DNA from: Incurvaria masculella
Lineage: Eukaryota; Arthropoda; Insecta; Lepidoptera; Incurvariidae
Length of the DNA stretch: 64,000 nt
Assembly: GCA_946894095.1 (NCBI GenBank)
Contig: OX335652.1
Location: 14,469,001-14,533,000 of the forward strand
Reading direction: 5' to 3'
In this document: positions 11,105 to 23,255 of the stretch, piece by piece
How the letters are laid out: the number at the start of each line of letters is the position of its first letter
Numbering within the stretch: position 1 is the stretch's first letter
The notes under the pieces: model-generated
Database searches by the model: none
What the model was told of the DNA's origin: nothing
Seen by the model: the letters and a program-made list of their open reading frames with translations, nothing else
Position numbers and translations under genes: made by a program

Positions 11105-11410
11105 CATACCTTCACGCCGTTTTCACGGAGGGGTAGACAGAGATGATAGATTGCCATACGGTACGATCACAGCATACCTCTCTTGCTTCATCTATAGACA
11201 TACATCTTTTCATACTTGCTCTACGATTACGGGTGCTAGGTACCAGACCTTTACGAAGGATTACATCGATTTAGTTGTGGTACGTTTTTCTGGCCGCCCG
11301 GGCACGATACTTCCGCTCACTTCTGCTCTGTAAATTTGTTTCGTCATTTTTTGTCATCCATTCGTTCCAAATGTCCAAATCGTCTTAGCACTCCTTTCGC
11401 GTTTCTAGTC
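11105..11410 (-). pseudogene. LINE 3'-end coding fragment, second copy
   Basis: Minus-strand frame ending EVCCDRTVWQSIISVYPSVK and a stop at 11112-11114, closely related to the fragment at 7430-7530. Upstream DNA to about 11410 still looks like the same ORF (TCATCCATTCGTTCCA and CAAATCGTCTTAGCACTCC on the + strand, familiar from this family), with stops in it. It directly adjoins the plus-strand LINE that follows. Confidence 0.5.
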
Positions 11411-11421
11411 ACATGACATGA

Positions 11422-12830
11422 ATGGGCAATATTACACCTGTTTACAACATGCTTTTAGGATTCGCTCAAGACAACGCATTCCATAAAGAACGATGCCAGG
11501 ACTTTCTTTATATTTTGAGCACAGGTACAGTCGTTTCGTCTGAAATCTATGCACCGGAAATAGAGACAAATTTGAGATCTCTTTCTGACATGCTGACGTC
11601 AACCATAGATAACGTCTTAACAAATTTAAAAAAAGATGATTTAGAAATATGTACTATATCATGCGACATATCAGATCATGAAGCCATTTTAATTAAGATT
11701 AAAAATACAAAACCTCAAATCTCGAATCCTATAAAATATATATTTATGAAAAATTATTGCAACCAAAATAAGGAATCATTCAAATCTAAATTGCAGGATA
11801 TTAACTGGTCTCATTTAAATTTAATCGATAGCTCAACTGAACGGTTTACATATTTTTATAATTATTTGACACATTTAGCTAGAAATACATTCCCAGTAGT
11901 AAAAAAATGCATGCGTAATAACAAACATAATACGTGGGTCACACGCGGTCTTCGGAACTCTTTCAAGAAAAAGTGTGGATTACTAAAAGATTTAAAAGAA
12001 AATGGTACGGAAGAAAATAAACACTTCTTCATAAGATATAGAAGACTGTTAAACAAATGTATAACATTGGCCAAAAAAATTACTGATAGGAAGGAAATAA
12101 CTAACTCTAAAAACAAAGCAAGAGCGACTTGGAATATTATTAAAAGGCGAACAAATTAAACAAATCCAGAAAAAACAGAAAACACAACACTCATAAAAGA
12201 TAATAAAGAAATCAAAGACCCAAAACTAATCACACAAATATTTAATATTTTTTTTGCAAATGTAGGTAAGCCTGAAGAAGAAGTAAAAAGTACAGAATTC
12301 TACAACTTATTAAAAAAAAATCAAACTGACACTATTAAATCTTTTTATCTTGAATATTTCACAGAAAAGGAAGTGTATAGAACAATCAAATCACTAAATA
12401 ATAGTAAAAGTGTTGGTTATGACGAATTGAGAACTGATGTTTTGAAAGAAAATGCCTTCATTTTAAGTAGACCGCTCACTTCTGTCTTTAACACATGTAT
12501 AAACGAGGGAACTTATCCAGATGAATTGAAAATTGCAAAGATTATACCAGTTTTTAAAAAGGGTGATAATAAAGATGTATCTAACTATAGGCCTCTCTCA
12601 ATACTATCACCCATTACTAAAATATTTGAAAAAATCATAGCCAGAAAATTGATGTGTTTTTTTGAAAAAAATAATATTTTGACTAGCAAACAAAACGCAT
12701 ATAGAAAAGATAAATCAACAACAAAAACTATAAAAGAACTTGTAGGAAATATAATAGATAGGTTGGATGATAAAAAGAAATGTGCTGGTCTATTCTGTGA
12801 TCTGAGCAAAGCCTTTGCTCAGATCACAGA
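11422..12830 (+). pseudogene. LINE ORF2 remnant: endonuclease end, linker, N-terminal reverse transcriptase
   Basis: One frame covers this segment apart from a TAA at 12157-12159; it continues in phase on both sides. Near the start, STIDNVLTNL and ISDHEAILIKI are the last conserved blocks of an apurinic-type endonuclease; the SDH motif holds a catalytic histidine. A basic linker follows (WVTRGLRNSFKKKCGLLKDL). The reverse transcriptase then begins with SVGYDELRTDVLK, IIPVFKKGD and NYRPLSILSPITKIFEKI, and reaches motif A (CDLSKAF, catalytic Asp at 12799-12801). Immediately after motif A the frame is destroyed by an inverted duplication. The intact protein would nick target DNA and copy the element's RNA; this copy cannot. 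Confidence 0.85.
12794..12830. repeat. Near-perfect palindrome inside LINE ORF
   Basis: A 17-bp arm TCTGTGATCTGAGCAAA (12794-12810), a 3-bp spacer GCC and the exact reverse complement TTTGCTCAGATCACAGA (12814-12830). It replaces the codons expected between CDLSKAF and NHSILL, so it looks like a templated inverted insertion. Confidence 0.9.
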
Positions 12831-13594
12831 ATCACTCCATACTATTGAAAAAACTGGAATATTACGGTGTTCGAGGACCGCCACTGAACTTGCTCAGATC
12901 ATACTTGACAAACAGACAACAATACGTTGAAATTAGTAGTTATACTAAAAATGGAACTAGAATACAGGTACAGTCCGACAAAGAAACAATACAATATGGT
13001 GTTCCACAAGGGTCAGTGTTGGGTCCCTTATTGTTCTTAGTGTATATAAATGATCTTCCCAATCAACTCACTAAGAGTGATGCATATTTATTTGCGGATG
13101 ATACTAGTTGCACTGTACACGGAAACACAACTCACGATTTGTTTAAGAATATGAACATAACATTAAATGAATTGTCGAATTGGTTTTACCACAATAACTT
13201 GAAATTAAATAAAGATAAGAGCCAATATATGATTTATAAAATGAAAAATAAAACAGTAGAAGATGAAGAAATAGAGAACTTTCCTTTTAAAAAAGTGGAC
13301 AAAATAACATTTCTAGGAGTCATAGTCGAAAGCAATCTAAACTGGAAATCACAAATAGAAAAAGTATCAAAAAAACTTGCTAACGCCTGCTATGCACTAA
13401 AAACTATAAGAAAATACACAAACATAGAAACATTAAAAACTGTATATTTTGCATACTTTGAGTCAATTCTGCGATATAGCTTGGAAGTGTGGGGAGGAAG
13501 TAGAGAAATAACTAAAATACTTAAATTACAAAAAAAGGCACTCAGAATAATCACTTTTTCGAAATGGGACGAAACATGCACAACCAATTTTTAG
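12815..13594 (+). pseudogene. LINE ORF2 remnant: central reverse transcriptase
   Basis: Continues the previous segment in another frame. It starts in the right arm of the palindrome and becomes recognisable at NHSILLKKLEYYGVRG. Motif B (YGVPQGSVLGPLLFLVYIND) is intact. So is motif C, FADDT (13091-13105), which holds the two catalytic aspartates. Motif D (LKLNKDKSQYMIY) and the thumb-like FLGVIVESNLNWKSQIEKVS follow. The frame ends at a stop caused by a one-base shift near 13577; the natural continuation (PIFREHKILTVTCMYIFQL) is in the next frame. Confidence 0.85.
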
Positions 13595-13902
13595 AGAACA
13601 CAAAATTCTTACCGTAACTTGTATGTATATTTTTCAATTATGTACAAATACCCATAAAAACATAAATAATATAGTTAAACAAGGAGATCAACAAAATAAA
13701 TATGTATTAAGAGATAGATTAAAGCTATCAGTTCCACCAGCTAGAACAAAACTCAAGGCAAACAGTTTTAACTCACTATCGATTGCCAAACGAAATGAAG
13801 ACCATTGAAAATACCAAGTCGTTTGAGCGAGAGCTGAAGGATTTTTTGATAAGAAACTCATTTTATACGCTTAATGATTTCTTTAACATGGCTAGTAAAT
13901 GA
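13578..13902 (+). pseudogene. LINE ORF2 remnant: C-terminal region
   Basis: A third frame carries FREHKILTVTCMYIFQLCTN and NKYVLRDRLKLSVPPARTKL. A further small deletion near 13780 shifts to LPNEMKTIENTKSFERELKD, ending at TGA 13900-13902. Content and order (NxxLPxEIKxxxxxxxFKxxLKxxL) fit the usual C-terminus of CR1/Jockey-like LINEs and parallel the minus-strand LINE at 35447-35935. Confidence 0.75.
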
Positions 13903-14311
13903 ACAGTTTTTGAAACCTACGTAAGTTAAAATCATTAAAATGAGTTTTCTTGAATACTTTTATTTTGCCTATTTTATTATTTGAACTATACCTACTCAGT
14001 GATTTGATTCTAAATTTTGAAATTGTTCCCAATCAATTCTATGAAACGGATATGTTAATAATTTTATGGTTTTTTTTTTTTTTTTTTAATTACAAATTAT
14101 ATTTTTATTTCTAATATTTGAGCTGCACTTATGATGATTCTAACTTCCCTGTACTTTTTAAGAAATGTTGAATTGTATTTATGATTAATGTGTGATGTTG
14201 AATTATTTTATTGTTCAATGTATTGTTTGAAATTGAATTGTGATTGAAATGTTCTCATACTAAACGGTGTTAATGAACTATTAAATAAATAAATAAATAA
14301 ATAAATAAAAG

Positions 14312-14998
14312 GGACTTAGAAATTCCTTCTCTTTCCAGTGTATACATTTGATACGTAACGACTGTACATTGAACTGGAGGTATATTTATCACATTGTATT
14401 CTACTTAAGAGACCAATATGCGTTCGAGATTAATTGGCTTTGGACCTTGATTCACCACACAATATTTTTTAGTAAAAGAAAAAAATCTAAAATGTTACCA
14501 CAATTATAATAATGCTTCAAAATAGGTAAGCTAAAGAAAACGGTATGAAATGTAATAATTCAGATTAAAATAAAACATCATGAAGTCACATTATCTTGGA
14601 TTTCAGATTGTATTTTTTGTGTGGCACTTAAACACACACACCTAATACATATACTGAGTATTACATCAAAATATGGGTGTAGTGTACCCACTCTGCAGCC
14701 TCATATTTATGGCCTTCCTCCCCAAGTTATAGAAAATATAATCCCTCTTACGCAGAAAACTTCTACAGCTGATTACCACTCAATGCTGATAAGATGGAGG
14801 CTTTCATGTATGGACATGACCACAAGTTTTTTTGTGTTAATAATAACCCAGTATTTATTTATAATCGGACATAATGTTAAGTTCATAAAGGCCTTACCTT
14901 GTTTATTTAAGACTTATACAAAATATTCTTAAGGGGGTGTTATCACCCGATCACTTTCATTTCCACAAAGGCGTACATGAAAGCACATTTTTATATTT
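14312..14998. other. Unassigned stretch
   Basis: AT-rich spacer. A 103-codon open frame at 14621-14932 has no recognisable domain. Nothing else was seen. Confidence 0.35.
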
Positions 14999-15258
14999 TT
15001 AAAAATAACTACAACTGATTTTTTAATTTAAAAAAATATTAAATTTTAATTGGTTATTCAGCTGTATTTGAAACTAATAATTATATATATGATATATTAT
15101 AATAATTATAAAACTTTTTTTTGCATTTGTATACATATTTGCCCTGTCTGAGCAATCTAAGCATGGGGGTCTTACAGTTTTGTCTGTAAATTATGTCTAG
15201 ACCATCAAATCTACAAATACATTTTTTTGATTATCGAAATTCGTTGTAGTTATTTTTA
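14999..15258. repeat. Inverted repeat, possible MITE
   Basis: A 15-bp perfect inverted repeat, AAAAATAACTACAAC at 15001-15015 and GTTGTAGTTATTTTT at 15243-15257, bounds about 230 bp of AT-rich DNA. No second copy was noticed in the window, so the element call is tentative. Confidence 0.35.
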
Positions 15259-16750
15259 AATTAAATTAAATGATCTTTTACTTAGGCCCTTATGGGACTG
15301 AATGCAATTAGGTGCTAAGACTCCCTTAATACGAAAGTATGTTTTTATAAAATTCCTTACATTATATCTTGGGACATAATATATCTGCCAATCTGAAACG
15401 GTGTTAAACTATGACTGTAAACGAATACACTTTGAAGCTTTTTTTGATAGTGCAATATGTACTCATGTTAGTTTATCAGGTGCTATAAATTATATTTTAT
15501 CTCCCGCAAGCCGTTGACGAAATATTCACGGACTTATCCATACATTTAAGATCTTGCGGCCACCGGATAATAATCTGGGGTTATTTTCCAAGTTGGGAGT
15601 TGCGGGTGGAATGAAATCCAACTGTAATCCCCACGAGATTAATAATATTTTATCGCCAACAATAAATAACGAGGAAATTCAATCGCAGAGGAGTAAGCAA
15701 AATTATAAGTTTTTTGACGCACTACCTCGGAAGTTGCCGCAAATTCAATCTAAGAAGGATTTGGCTCGGACATTTGTTCCTTATAAAGCACTCTCTGGGG
15801 ATTTATACACTACGCGGAATTATATTTTTTTTTTTGTGTTGGTACTTTTGTCAGCCACAAAACGGGTTTCTGCTAAGGGTAGCTTCGACATCTTTAAATG
15901 TAAATAATGGGCGTTTCAATTTTAAATATTGGCTCTTAACTAGCTCGAAATAACAACGTAAATAATTTAACTTAAATACTCCATGCTATACTAATATATG
16001 ATGGAAGATTGACACATTTTTTAATATTACTTTGATAAAATATTCATAAAATTTAATATAAATTATATTGACGTTATTTTTAGAAAAAAAAAAAGGATAA
16101 CGATATGGGCATGTATTGTTCAACATATTTCTGTAATAGTTATATAGATCTATTCAGTTATTTACGACATTCGTATGACTAAGCAATAACGCTGTGGTTT
16201 CTGTATACATATTTAATGTAAGCAAATGGCCTAAATGTGTTAGTCTTTGGATGCGTAGGTTTATGAAGATTCATTGATCGTTTACCTATTTTCTATTGAA
16301 ATTTATTTGATGGGAACTTACTGTCAATATAAAAATGATGAAATGTTTGTCATACAGTTTACGTCATACGAATAACGAGATTGCCATAGAAACGTTAAAT
16401 CTCGCCATTAAAAGTGGTCTTGTTAGAACATGGATACTAATTTTACTTTTTCTTTTTGACAGATTTCGATACGTAATTTTTTTTTTTTTACAAAGGAAAA
16501 GGTTTTTTTCAATTAATATTGTGTTTTACTAAAAATAAAATACCGAAAGACGAATGTTCATATATTGCACAAAGACACGTACTGCTGTGCAGTCTCCATA
16601 CTTAAGAAATAGTGTGCCTTCATAGCCAAATCCGAAGGAAATAGGCTAATATTAATAACGTTAATTAAATATTCCCATTTAGTGCTTTGTAAACATTAGG
16701 GGGCGATTTTTCCAAAAATAAATAAAAGCCTTTTGGCACTAGCACTGCTT
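15259..16750. other. Unassigned stretch
   Basis: AT-rich. An open frame at 15554-15907 and one at 16335-16532 lack domains. The first begins at TTG, not ATG. No repeat family from elsewhere in the window recurs here. Confidence 0.35.
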
Positions 16751-17034
16751 TTTTAGGGTTCCGTACCCAAAGGGTGAAAACGGAACCCTATTACTAAGCA
16801 TCCGCTGTCCGTCCGTCCGTCTGTCACAGGGCTGTATCTCATGAACCGTAATAGGCAGGCAGCTGAAATTTACACATAGTGTGTATTTATTTTACTGCTA
16901 TAACAACAAATATGTAACATTAAAAAATAATAAAAAATTAAGGGGTGCCCCATACAAAAAACCAGATTTTTTTGGTGTTGATGGTACGGAACCCTTCGTG
17001 TGCGAGTCCGACTCGCACTTGGCCGGTTTTTTTT
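16751..17034 (+). mobile_element. GTCY element, full copy
   Basis: The best-preserved plus-strand copy. Order: TTTTAGGGTTCCGTACCC; GGAACCCTATTACTAAGC; a GTCC/GTCT tetranucleotide run; CACAGGGCTGTATCTCATGA; CAGCTGAAATTTACACA; GCTATAACAACAAAT; GGTACGGAACCCTTCGTG; then the hairpin GTGCGAGTCCGACTCGCAC and TTGGCCGGTTTTTT. The opening GGGTTCCGTACC is the complement of the late GGTACGGAACCC, giving an internal inverted pairing. No ORF. Transposon class is uncertain; the terminal hairpin recalls Helitron 3' ends, but no CTRR end is visible. Confidence 0.8.
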
Positions 17035-17133
17035 ATATTCGTGATGAGCGAATTTATGCATTACTGGTAAAGGTAAATTATAATGTTATTATCTCAATTA
17101 AGAAATGTTTGCTTGGAGAGGAATAAATATATG

Positions 17134-17197
17134 TTTGCTCTGATCATACCGTACGGTGCTCTATCATCTGCCTACTCCTCCAAGGAAGCAGGGTATC
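17134..17197 (+). pseudogene. LINE 3'-end fragment, third copy
   Basis: GATCATACCGTACGGTGCTC, then CTATCATCTGCCTACTCCTC. These are the nucleotides that encode the DRTVWRSIIS.Y ending at 7430-7530, here on the plus strand and degenerate. It lies just after the GTCY element. Confidence 0.5.
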
Positions 17198-18932
17198 AGA
17201 CTATCTGCTACCATCTGTAACTTAAAATATCGAATTATTTCAGCCCAATTTAACCTCTCTTAAGTAAATACTAGGGACTTACTCGTATATGCAATGAATG
17301 AGTTGGCAGAACATTGTTCCGAGTTCAGGCGAGCTTCAGCGGTGTAATTAGGAGTGGCTAATATGGCGGAAAAACAATTTCATAAAACATCTCATTTCCT
17401 CGACACAGCCCGAGCGACATAAAAAGAAATAAGACACTAAATAAACGTCTACTTAGAACATCGATGTGAAGAGCGAAACTATGTCACCTAGACCGTTAGG
17501 TTTATTAGACTTTTATTTAGAAATGATGGCAAGAGAAGTACCATAATATGATTAAAAGCAAAATCTTAAAGATAACAACTTATTATTAGGCACAAGTGAT
17601 AAAAAAACTGGTTAAGTTAAGAGTGTTCAAATGCCATTGTTTTAAAATTTTGGAAACATGTTTGTGTTATCTGCGTATTTTGATGTGAGTTTCATTGAAA
17701 TCAGATTATAAGTTCCCGAGATATTTACGAGTGATCGGCAATCGGCAGACTTCAGAGCGACGGAACCCAAATAAGCGAGAAATAACGGCCTGTCCGGCTT
17801 TCTACTTTAAAATACATTGGAAACAATACGCTACGATATTTGTTTGTATAATATTTTTGTTCTCATATAGCGTTTACGATATCACGCATTAAAAAAACAA
17901 AATGCTGTTGGAAGACATACGTTAAGGGAAAAGAGTGACAAACTTTACGCCAATGCGCCTACTTATACGCTCGGGTTCACCTTTATTTGTATGTCTGAAT
18001 GAGAAATGCCTGGTTGTCCTTTGTCCCTACTCTATGAAGGATGCTCGAAATAAGACCCACAGTACGCTTGGAAAAACAAATTGTATTTAGCCACAGTCAG
18101 TGTGAAAAAGTTTTTTTTTACTTGGGCCAAAGCCATTGTGTGATGCTTGATGTGATTAAAATTCGTCGCAAGTACCGAACATCTCTAATATCACATCTAA
18201 TATTAAGCTCATATCACCCACTCATAAATAAAAAGTATTATACTTTGTGCTAACGTATAACACATGTCAAGTGTTTTAAATAGGAGAAAATAGTTTATTA
18301 AAATAATCATAAACTTCCCATGATCTACAAGTGAAAATGTATGCATGGATGTGACTAAAGGACTTTTATAAATATTTTGGTATTATCTCGTACCCTTTTC
18401 AAGTAGATGCAAAAATTGTTAGAAACAATAATAATACAAAATTATTTAGAAAATTTAAATAGCTTAATCATATTTATTTAATATTAGAACCATGATATCT
18501 TTAAAAAGTTTACAAATTGTCAAATTTATTACCATCAGCGAATTGTCACATTTTCTAACATTAGCTACTTCTCATTATTGTAATTGCTAGAGACTAATAT
18601 CACGAAGTGTATCATTCTTATCGTATTCATCAATTTACTAGCTGAACCCTTCAATAGGATAAACCGCCCGTATACTCCTATCTTTACGACCTCGGTACTG
18701 ATACAAGTGAATCCAATTTTGTTAATTCTACGAAGGGAGCTCTTTGTTGTTTAATGTTGTCTATATTTTACGCATTCAACGTTCCTTTTAATGTATTATG
18801 CCGAAAGTTATGTAATTTTATTACTCAAGAACCAATAATTAAATTTCGAATTAGAAAAATATAGTTTTTATTGCAATGGTCTTATGACAAACATTTGTGT
18901 TTATGTAGAGTTTCACTGTTTTTTGTTTATGT
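17198..18932. other. Unassigned stretch
   Basis: No gene or repeat recognised. Short frames at 17695-17892 and 18041-18253 show no domain. Confidence 0.35.
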
Positions 18933-19296
18933 GACTGGACATGGATGGCTAATACCACACCTTCTGTCATGGTATTAGCCTAACACACCACATGGGAACT
19001 AGGTGCCAAGCCAGGACCTTTCTTATATTGCACGGCTGCACTGAACTGGATGGAAAAAACGGACAATTTTCATTGCCGCTTCGGCCATCGTTCATCCAAT
19101 GCGATGGTAGCAACCCGGGCGGGATTAACCCTACCACCTAGTAAGTAAGGAAGGGGACCTACAGTTTAACGTGGAATCCGAACAAAGCCTCTCTCAACGG
19201 TCGAATGGACGATCCAAGATCAGACCGAACCCAGCTTTGCTTAATTTCGGAGAGCGATAGCCGAAGTGTCGCGCCACTGGGCCACTGAGGCTGACA
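18933..19296 (-). mobile_element. SINE with tRNA/5S-like head, copy 1
   Basis: Minus-strand, nearly complete. Reading 5' to 3' on its own strand: CAGCCTCAGTGGCCCAGTGG (a tRNA A-box-like start), CTCTCCGAAATTAAGCAAAG (5S rRNA internal control region), GGATCGTCCATTCGACCGTT, then the body with CTACAGTTTAACG-type, CCCGCCCGGGTT, ATCGCATTGGATGAACGATG, CCATCCAGTTCAGTGCAGCC, AGGTCCTGGCTTGGCACC and GGCTAATACCATGACAG. It ends in TTAGCCATCCATGTCCAGTC. The same body follows the tRNA-type head in other copies. Such elements are copied by a partner LINE; no 3' A-rich tail longer than a few bases is visible. Confidence 0.85.
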
Positions 19297-22200
19297 TGAC
19301 TGACACTGTTGTTTAACATTATTATTAAAATGTTTTAGGATTGACAGTATTAGGAATAGCTTACTTGTTTCCTTGTTTACAATGCGGTGGACGAATCCTC
19401 GACTTAAAAAATTAAGCGATTCATAACAATGTCCATCCGAAAACATTTCAATAATAATGACGAATATTTGAATTCAATGAATCTGAAATATCACTCAGTA
19501 ACAAATGGTTGTTGTTTACGTTTAAAAAACTACTTAGAATAATATATGATTTGAGATTACCGTGGTTAACTTAAAATAATACCATTAATAATTCAAGACA
19601 AACTAAAATATGTCCAAATTAGTTACATAGAGATACTGTATCTGACACCCTTATAAAGATTTGCTTAAATTGATTTAAATACAGAAAAAGAACCTCTATC
19701 TTTTTATAGTCGCTTAAAAATAGCTTTCCATGAATTAATAATGCATACTTTTATTTAGAATCTACCGAAAAATTTAAATCAATTCAGAGAATTTATAAGC
19801 TTCCCGGGCACACGAAAGTTTCCACGAATCCATCAGTGTGAGGAATGTATATCATGTTGCCGACTATTCCATTTCTTTCTTTTTTAAACGTTTCGAACAA
19901 TTGTGATTTACGTATGATGGAAACCTATACTTAGTATACTCAAATTCGCGTAGGCGCCAATGAAAGTCTTATATTTTTATCATCAGAAGTAGAATAATTT
20001 GTAGAAAAAAATGTCCAGACTTGCAGTATATTTTCTATATTTAGTTATTTGGTCATTACTTCAATGTTCATTTTGCAAACATTTTAAATCCGCAGAAAAA
20101 AACAAATCACTTGCTGGTTATATTCAAACGTAAAATAATTTAACAAGAGTACTAGCCCGATCATTGAAATATAATATGATAATAAAATAATTATAATAAA
20201 AAATATGCCCGCATTACAGAAGTTATTCAAATCCAAATAACATTTTGCAATACAAACCCACCCCTAGAATACAAATGTTCCTCTAGATTAGACGATGGTC
20301 ACGGAACGCTCAGTTGCACGAACTTTTACCACAGAAGTGTGATCGTTTATGTTCCTAAAGTATTTTGTGTATTTTATAAACGACTGCACGATTCCAGCTC
20401 GCCTAGACACAGCTGCAGTGAAATATATCCACGCATGTGGCAGTCCACAATGACTCGCCTACTCGCCTTGACACGATAGTCAAATGGTCAAAAGGTTCTA
20501 GTATTGAAGGAAATCCAGCCTAGAGGAAGATTGTTCAAGTGAGTTGTTGAACAAATAATGGTGTGGGGTCCAACCTGCCCCTTATTGACAGTTTAGTCCA
20601 TGGGACCCGAATCGGTTAACAATTCCGCCACGAACATACCCGTGTGGGCTGTTTGATTTTCAGCTGAGGCGCAGACTGAATGCTTCACGGAATCATTGTG
20701 GATTTATACCTACACATCCAATTCACTTGAAACCGAATTGCATATAGTTTATATTTGCGAATTAATTTCTGCGTAACAATAAGGTTGCTCATTTTAATGA
20801 CCAAAAACTAACACAAATAAATCGTATATGTCGATTGAACATTTGGCTTGACGGCGTGCATCTATCAACAAGTTGGCGTTTTAATCACCAAAATTCTCGT
20901 TTTTTTATCATAAAAGAATGGAGAATTTCGGCATTCTGTATTAGATGCAAAATCACACCTTTTAAGCTGACGGACCTCCCAGCCCATATTTTTCCATTTC
21001 CACACGCCCTTCATAATGTGTACACTCAAACATGTCTCAGCTGCTTTTCCGTAACGAATGCTGAAAAATATTTCTCTACATTCGAATCGTAATGAAATCG
21101 CGAGTCACGTGTAGGCATTAGGCATGCATGTATCACGCTTGCGCGGGGGAATGTCGCCCCAGGGCGGTCACTGCCCCGGGGCCGAAAATACCCCTAGCGT
21201 GCGGGGTCGAAAATACTGCGTGCGGGGTAACTGAACCCCGCGCTGTGAAACGTTACAATAAATTACGCAAACAATTAAATATCTGAAGTAATTCGAACAT
21301 GGGCTGTGACAATTTGTCTGGGTAAAGCTGGTGGGGCCCTTGAGAGATATAAAGGTTGATTTAAGGAAAAGTGTCTGAAAAGGGCGTTTATTGGACATTA
21401 AGGTTGAGATAGATAGTCGTAACTGGAACTAAGATTATACAAAAGTTATCCTCGCCAGTGTTTAAAGTGATATTTTGTCCATACAAAATTAAGAAATGAA
21501 GAAATTTCTTCTTTTCATTAGTTTTAGTTTAAAAAAACGAATATATATCTCAGCCATACGCATTTCAGAAGAAGAATATGATTGACATTTATATCTAAAC
21601 TGAGATATTAAGAACGAAAAATGAATTTTACTTTTATTTGAAATAAATATAATATGAACCGAAATCGAATAAAATAAAATAGTGAAGAAGTACTTAATTC
21701 AAATAAGGTTTTTCGAAATAATATCGAAGCGCAATAATCAATTAAATTTACGTAATGTTTTTACTAATTTACATTTGGAAAATTGTGAAACTATCAAGGA
21801 AAAGATAATAACTATTGTTGCTAATAACTTCTGATCAACAGATTCACAATTCATAATATATTTACGGGACACCCTAGCTCACATAAGTGCAGGTGAACAT
21901 ATACAAGCCTATTTAAACATGTGCGTGTATACAAAAACATGCAGCAAGCATGTAGACTGCACGCACTGCAGTTAAACTAACAAGTAGCAAGCCGGCCGTA
22001 ATGTTATTATCGAAATCTAACAAAAGTGCTGTGGACAGGTTTCGATTGAAATAATGTGGGCCCGTTATTTAGACATTTCTGTAAACATAAATGAAAAAGT
22101 ACAATTTTTATTTTTGCTTAATTCCATATCATATACATTTTTTGTTATTAGCACTGTAGCCATTTTGATATAAATAAACAAAAACTTATTTAAAATCCTT

Positions 22201-22697
22201 GATTTAATAACTAAACTCTTCTTTCAAGAATTGTACAACTATTTAATTTGAAAGTTTAATTTGGTGTCATCACTAATTTACTAAAAAAAAACATCAAATG
22301 TAAGCAAATGTATTAAAAAATATTTATGCCATCGGACACAATTCTTAGTTAAAAGATAATAGAAAACAATGCAATACTAATTTCCTACAGACAAATCACC
22401 AAACGAAATTCACCACTAACTAAAGGTAGGTGCATGAGCTATGAGCAATAAAGTGCTTTTCAGTGTGTGAATGTTAAAATAATAGAATGAACAATGGTAG
22501 AATGTTTCTTAAATAATATAAAAACCCTTTGTGGTTATATTCGTGGATCTCCGAAAAGTAATTGAAATCTCAGGTAACTATTAGAATGATTGCATGATGA
22601 GACTAAAGAAACACTTAAATGATGTAAATTTAAACTTAATTAAATATATGTAATTGATTTAGACGACTAGTTACTATTGCGTGGAGGGATGGGTATC
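19297..22697. other. Unassigned stretch with a GC-rich spot
   Basis: Mostly AT-rich, no gene recognised. The exception is 21135-21242, GC-rich with a repeated GCGGGGTCGAAAATAC-like phrase and GGGGCCGAAAATACCCC, plus a short CCCCAGGGC/GCCCCGGGG pairing. Its origin is unknown. Open frames at 19159-19446 are in the neighbouring SINE and not real genes. Confidence 0.35.
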
Positions 22698-23255
22698 GCT
22701 GAAATGCATGTAAGTAACATATTTATATGCTGAAAACTTACATCAAAAAGAAATAACATTAATATTAAATGGGTAACATAAACCTTAGATTTGATACGAT
22801 CTATAGTTTATATTTTAAAGAAGTGTTAGAAAGTAAAAAAAATCTACCCAAAATGAATGTTACTGAGACTATTAGATTGTACTTCCGGGTTATTAGGTCG
22901 ATTCTTATCGTTCAAGCTAGGCTTCGATTTTCAATTAATTAAAATCCAAAGAACACGAAACGAGACGTTTTGTTATGGCTGAAATGCATGTAAGTAACAT
23001 ATTTATATGCTGAAAACTTACATCAAAAAGAAATAACATTAATATTAAATGGGTAACATAAACCTTAGATTTGATACGATCTATAGTTTATATTTTAAAG
23101 AAGTGTTAGAAAGTAAAAAAAATCTACCCAAAATGAATGTTACTGAGACTATTAGATTGTACTTCCGGGTTATTAGGTCGATTCTTATCGTTCAAGCTAG
23201 GCTTCGATTTTCAATTAATTAAAATCCAAAGAACACGAAACGAGACGTTTTGTTA
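22698..23255 (+). repeat. Tandem duplication, 2 x 278 bp
   Basis: The segment from GCTGAAATGCATGTAAGTAA to GAAACGAGACGTTTTGTTA is present twice (22698-22975 and 22978-23255), period 280, with no difference that I could find by eye. Either a very recent tandem duplication or an assembly artefact joining two haplotypes. No reading frame and no known element in the unit. Confidence 0.95.

Larger units (their letters stand above)
11415..14311 (+). mobile_element. 5'-truncated non-LTR retrotransposon (LINE) with TAAA tail
   Basis: A 2.9-kb LINE remnant, probably of the CR1/Jockey group, containing the end of an endonuclease domain, a linker and a reverse transcriptase. It ends in AAATAAATAAATAAATAAAT (14282-14309), a simple 3' tail typical of target-primed insertion. 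The 5' end is lost within the endonuclease. The frame is broken by one stop (12157-12159), a palindromic rearrangement (12794-12830), and frameshifts near 13577 and 13780. The 3' UTR (13903-14281) is AT-rich. The exact clade needs a phylogeny. Confidence 0.88.

Noticed and set aside
15554..15907. 117-codon frame
   Set aside because: Starts at TTG, has a poly-T-encoded hydrophobic run, and overlaps another open frame; most likely chance.
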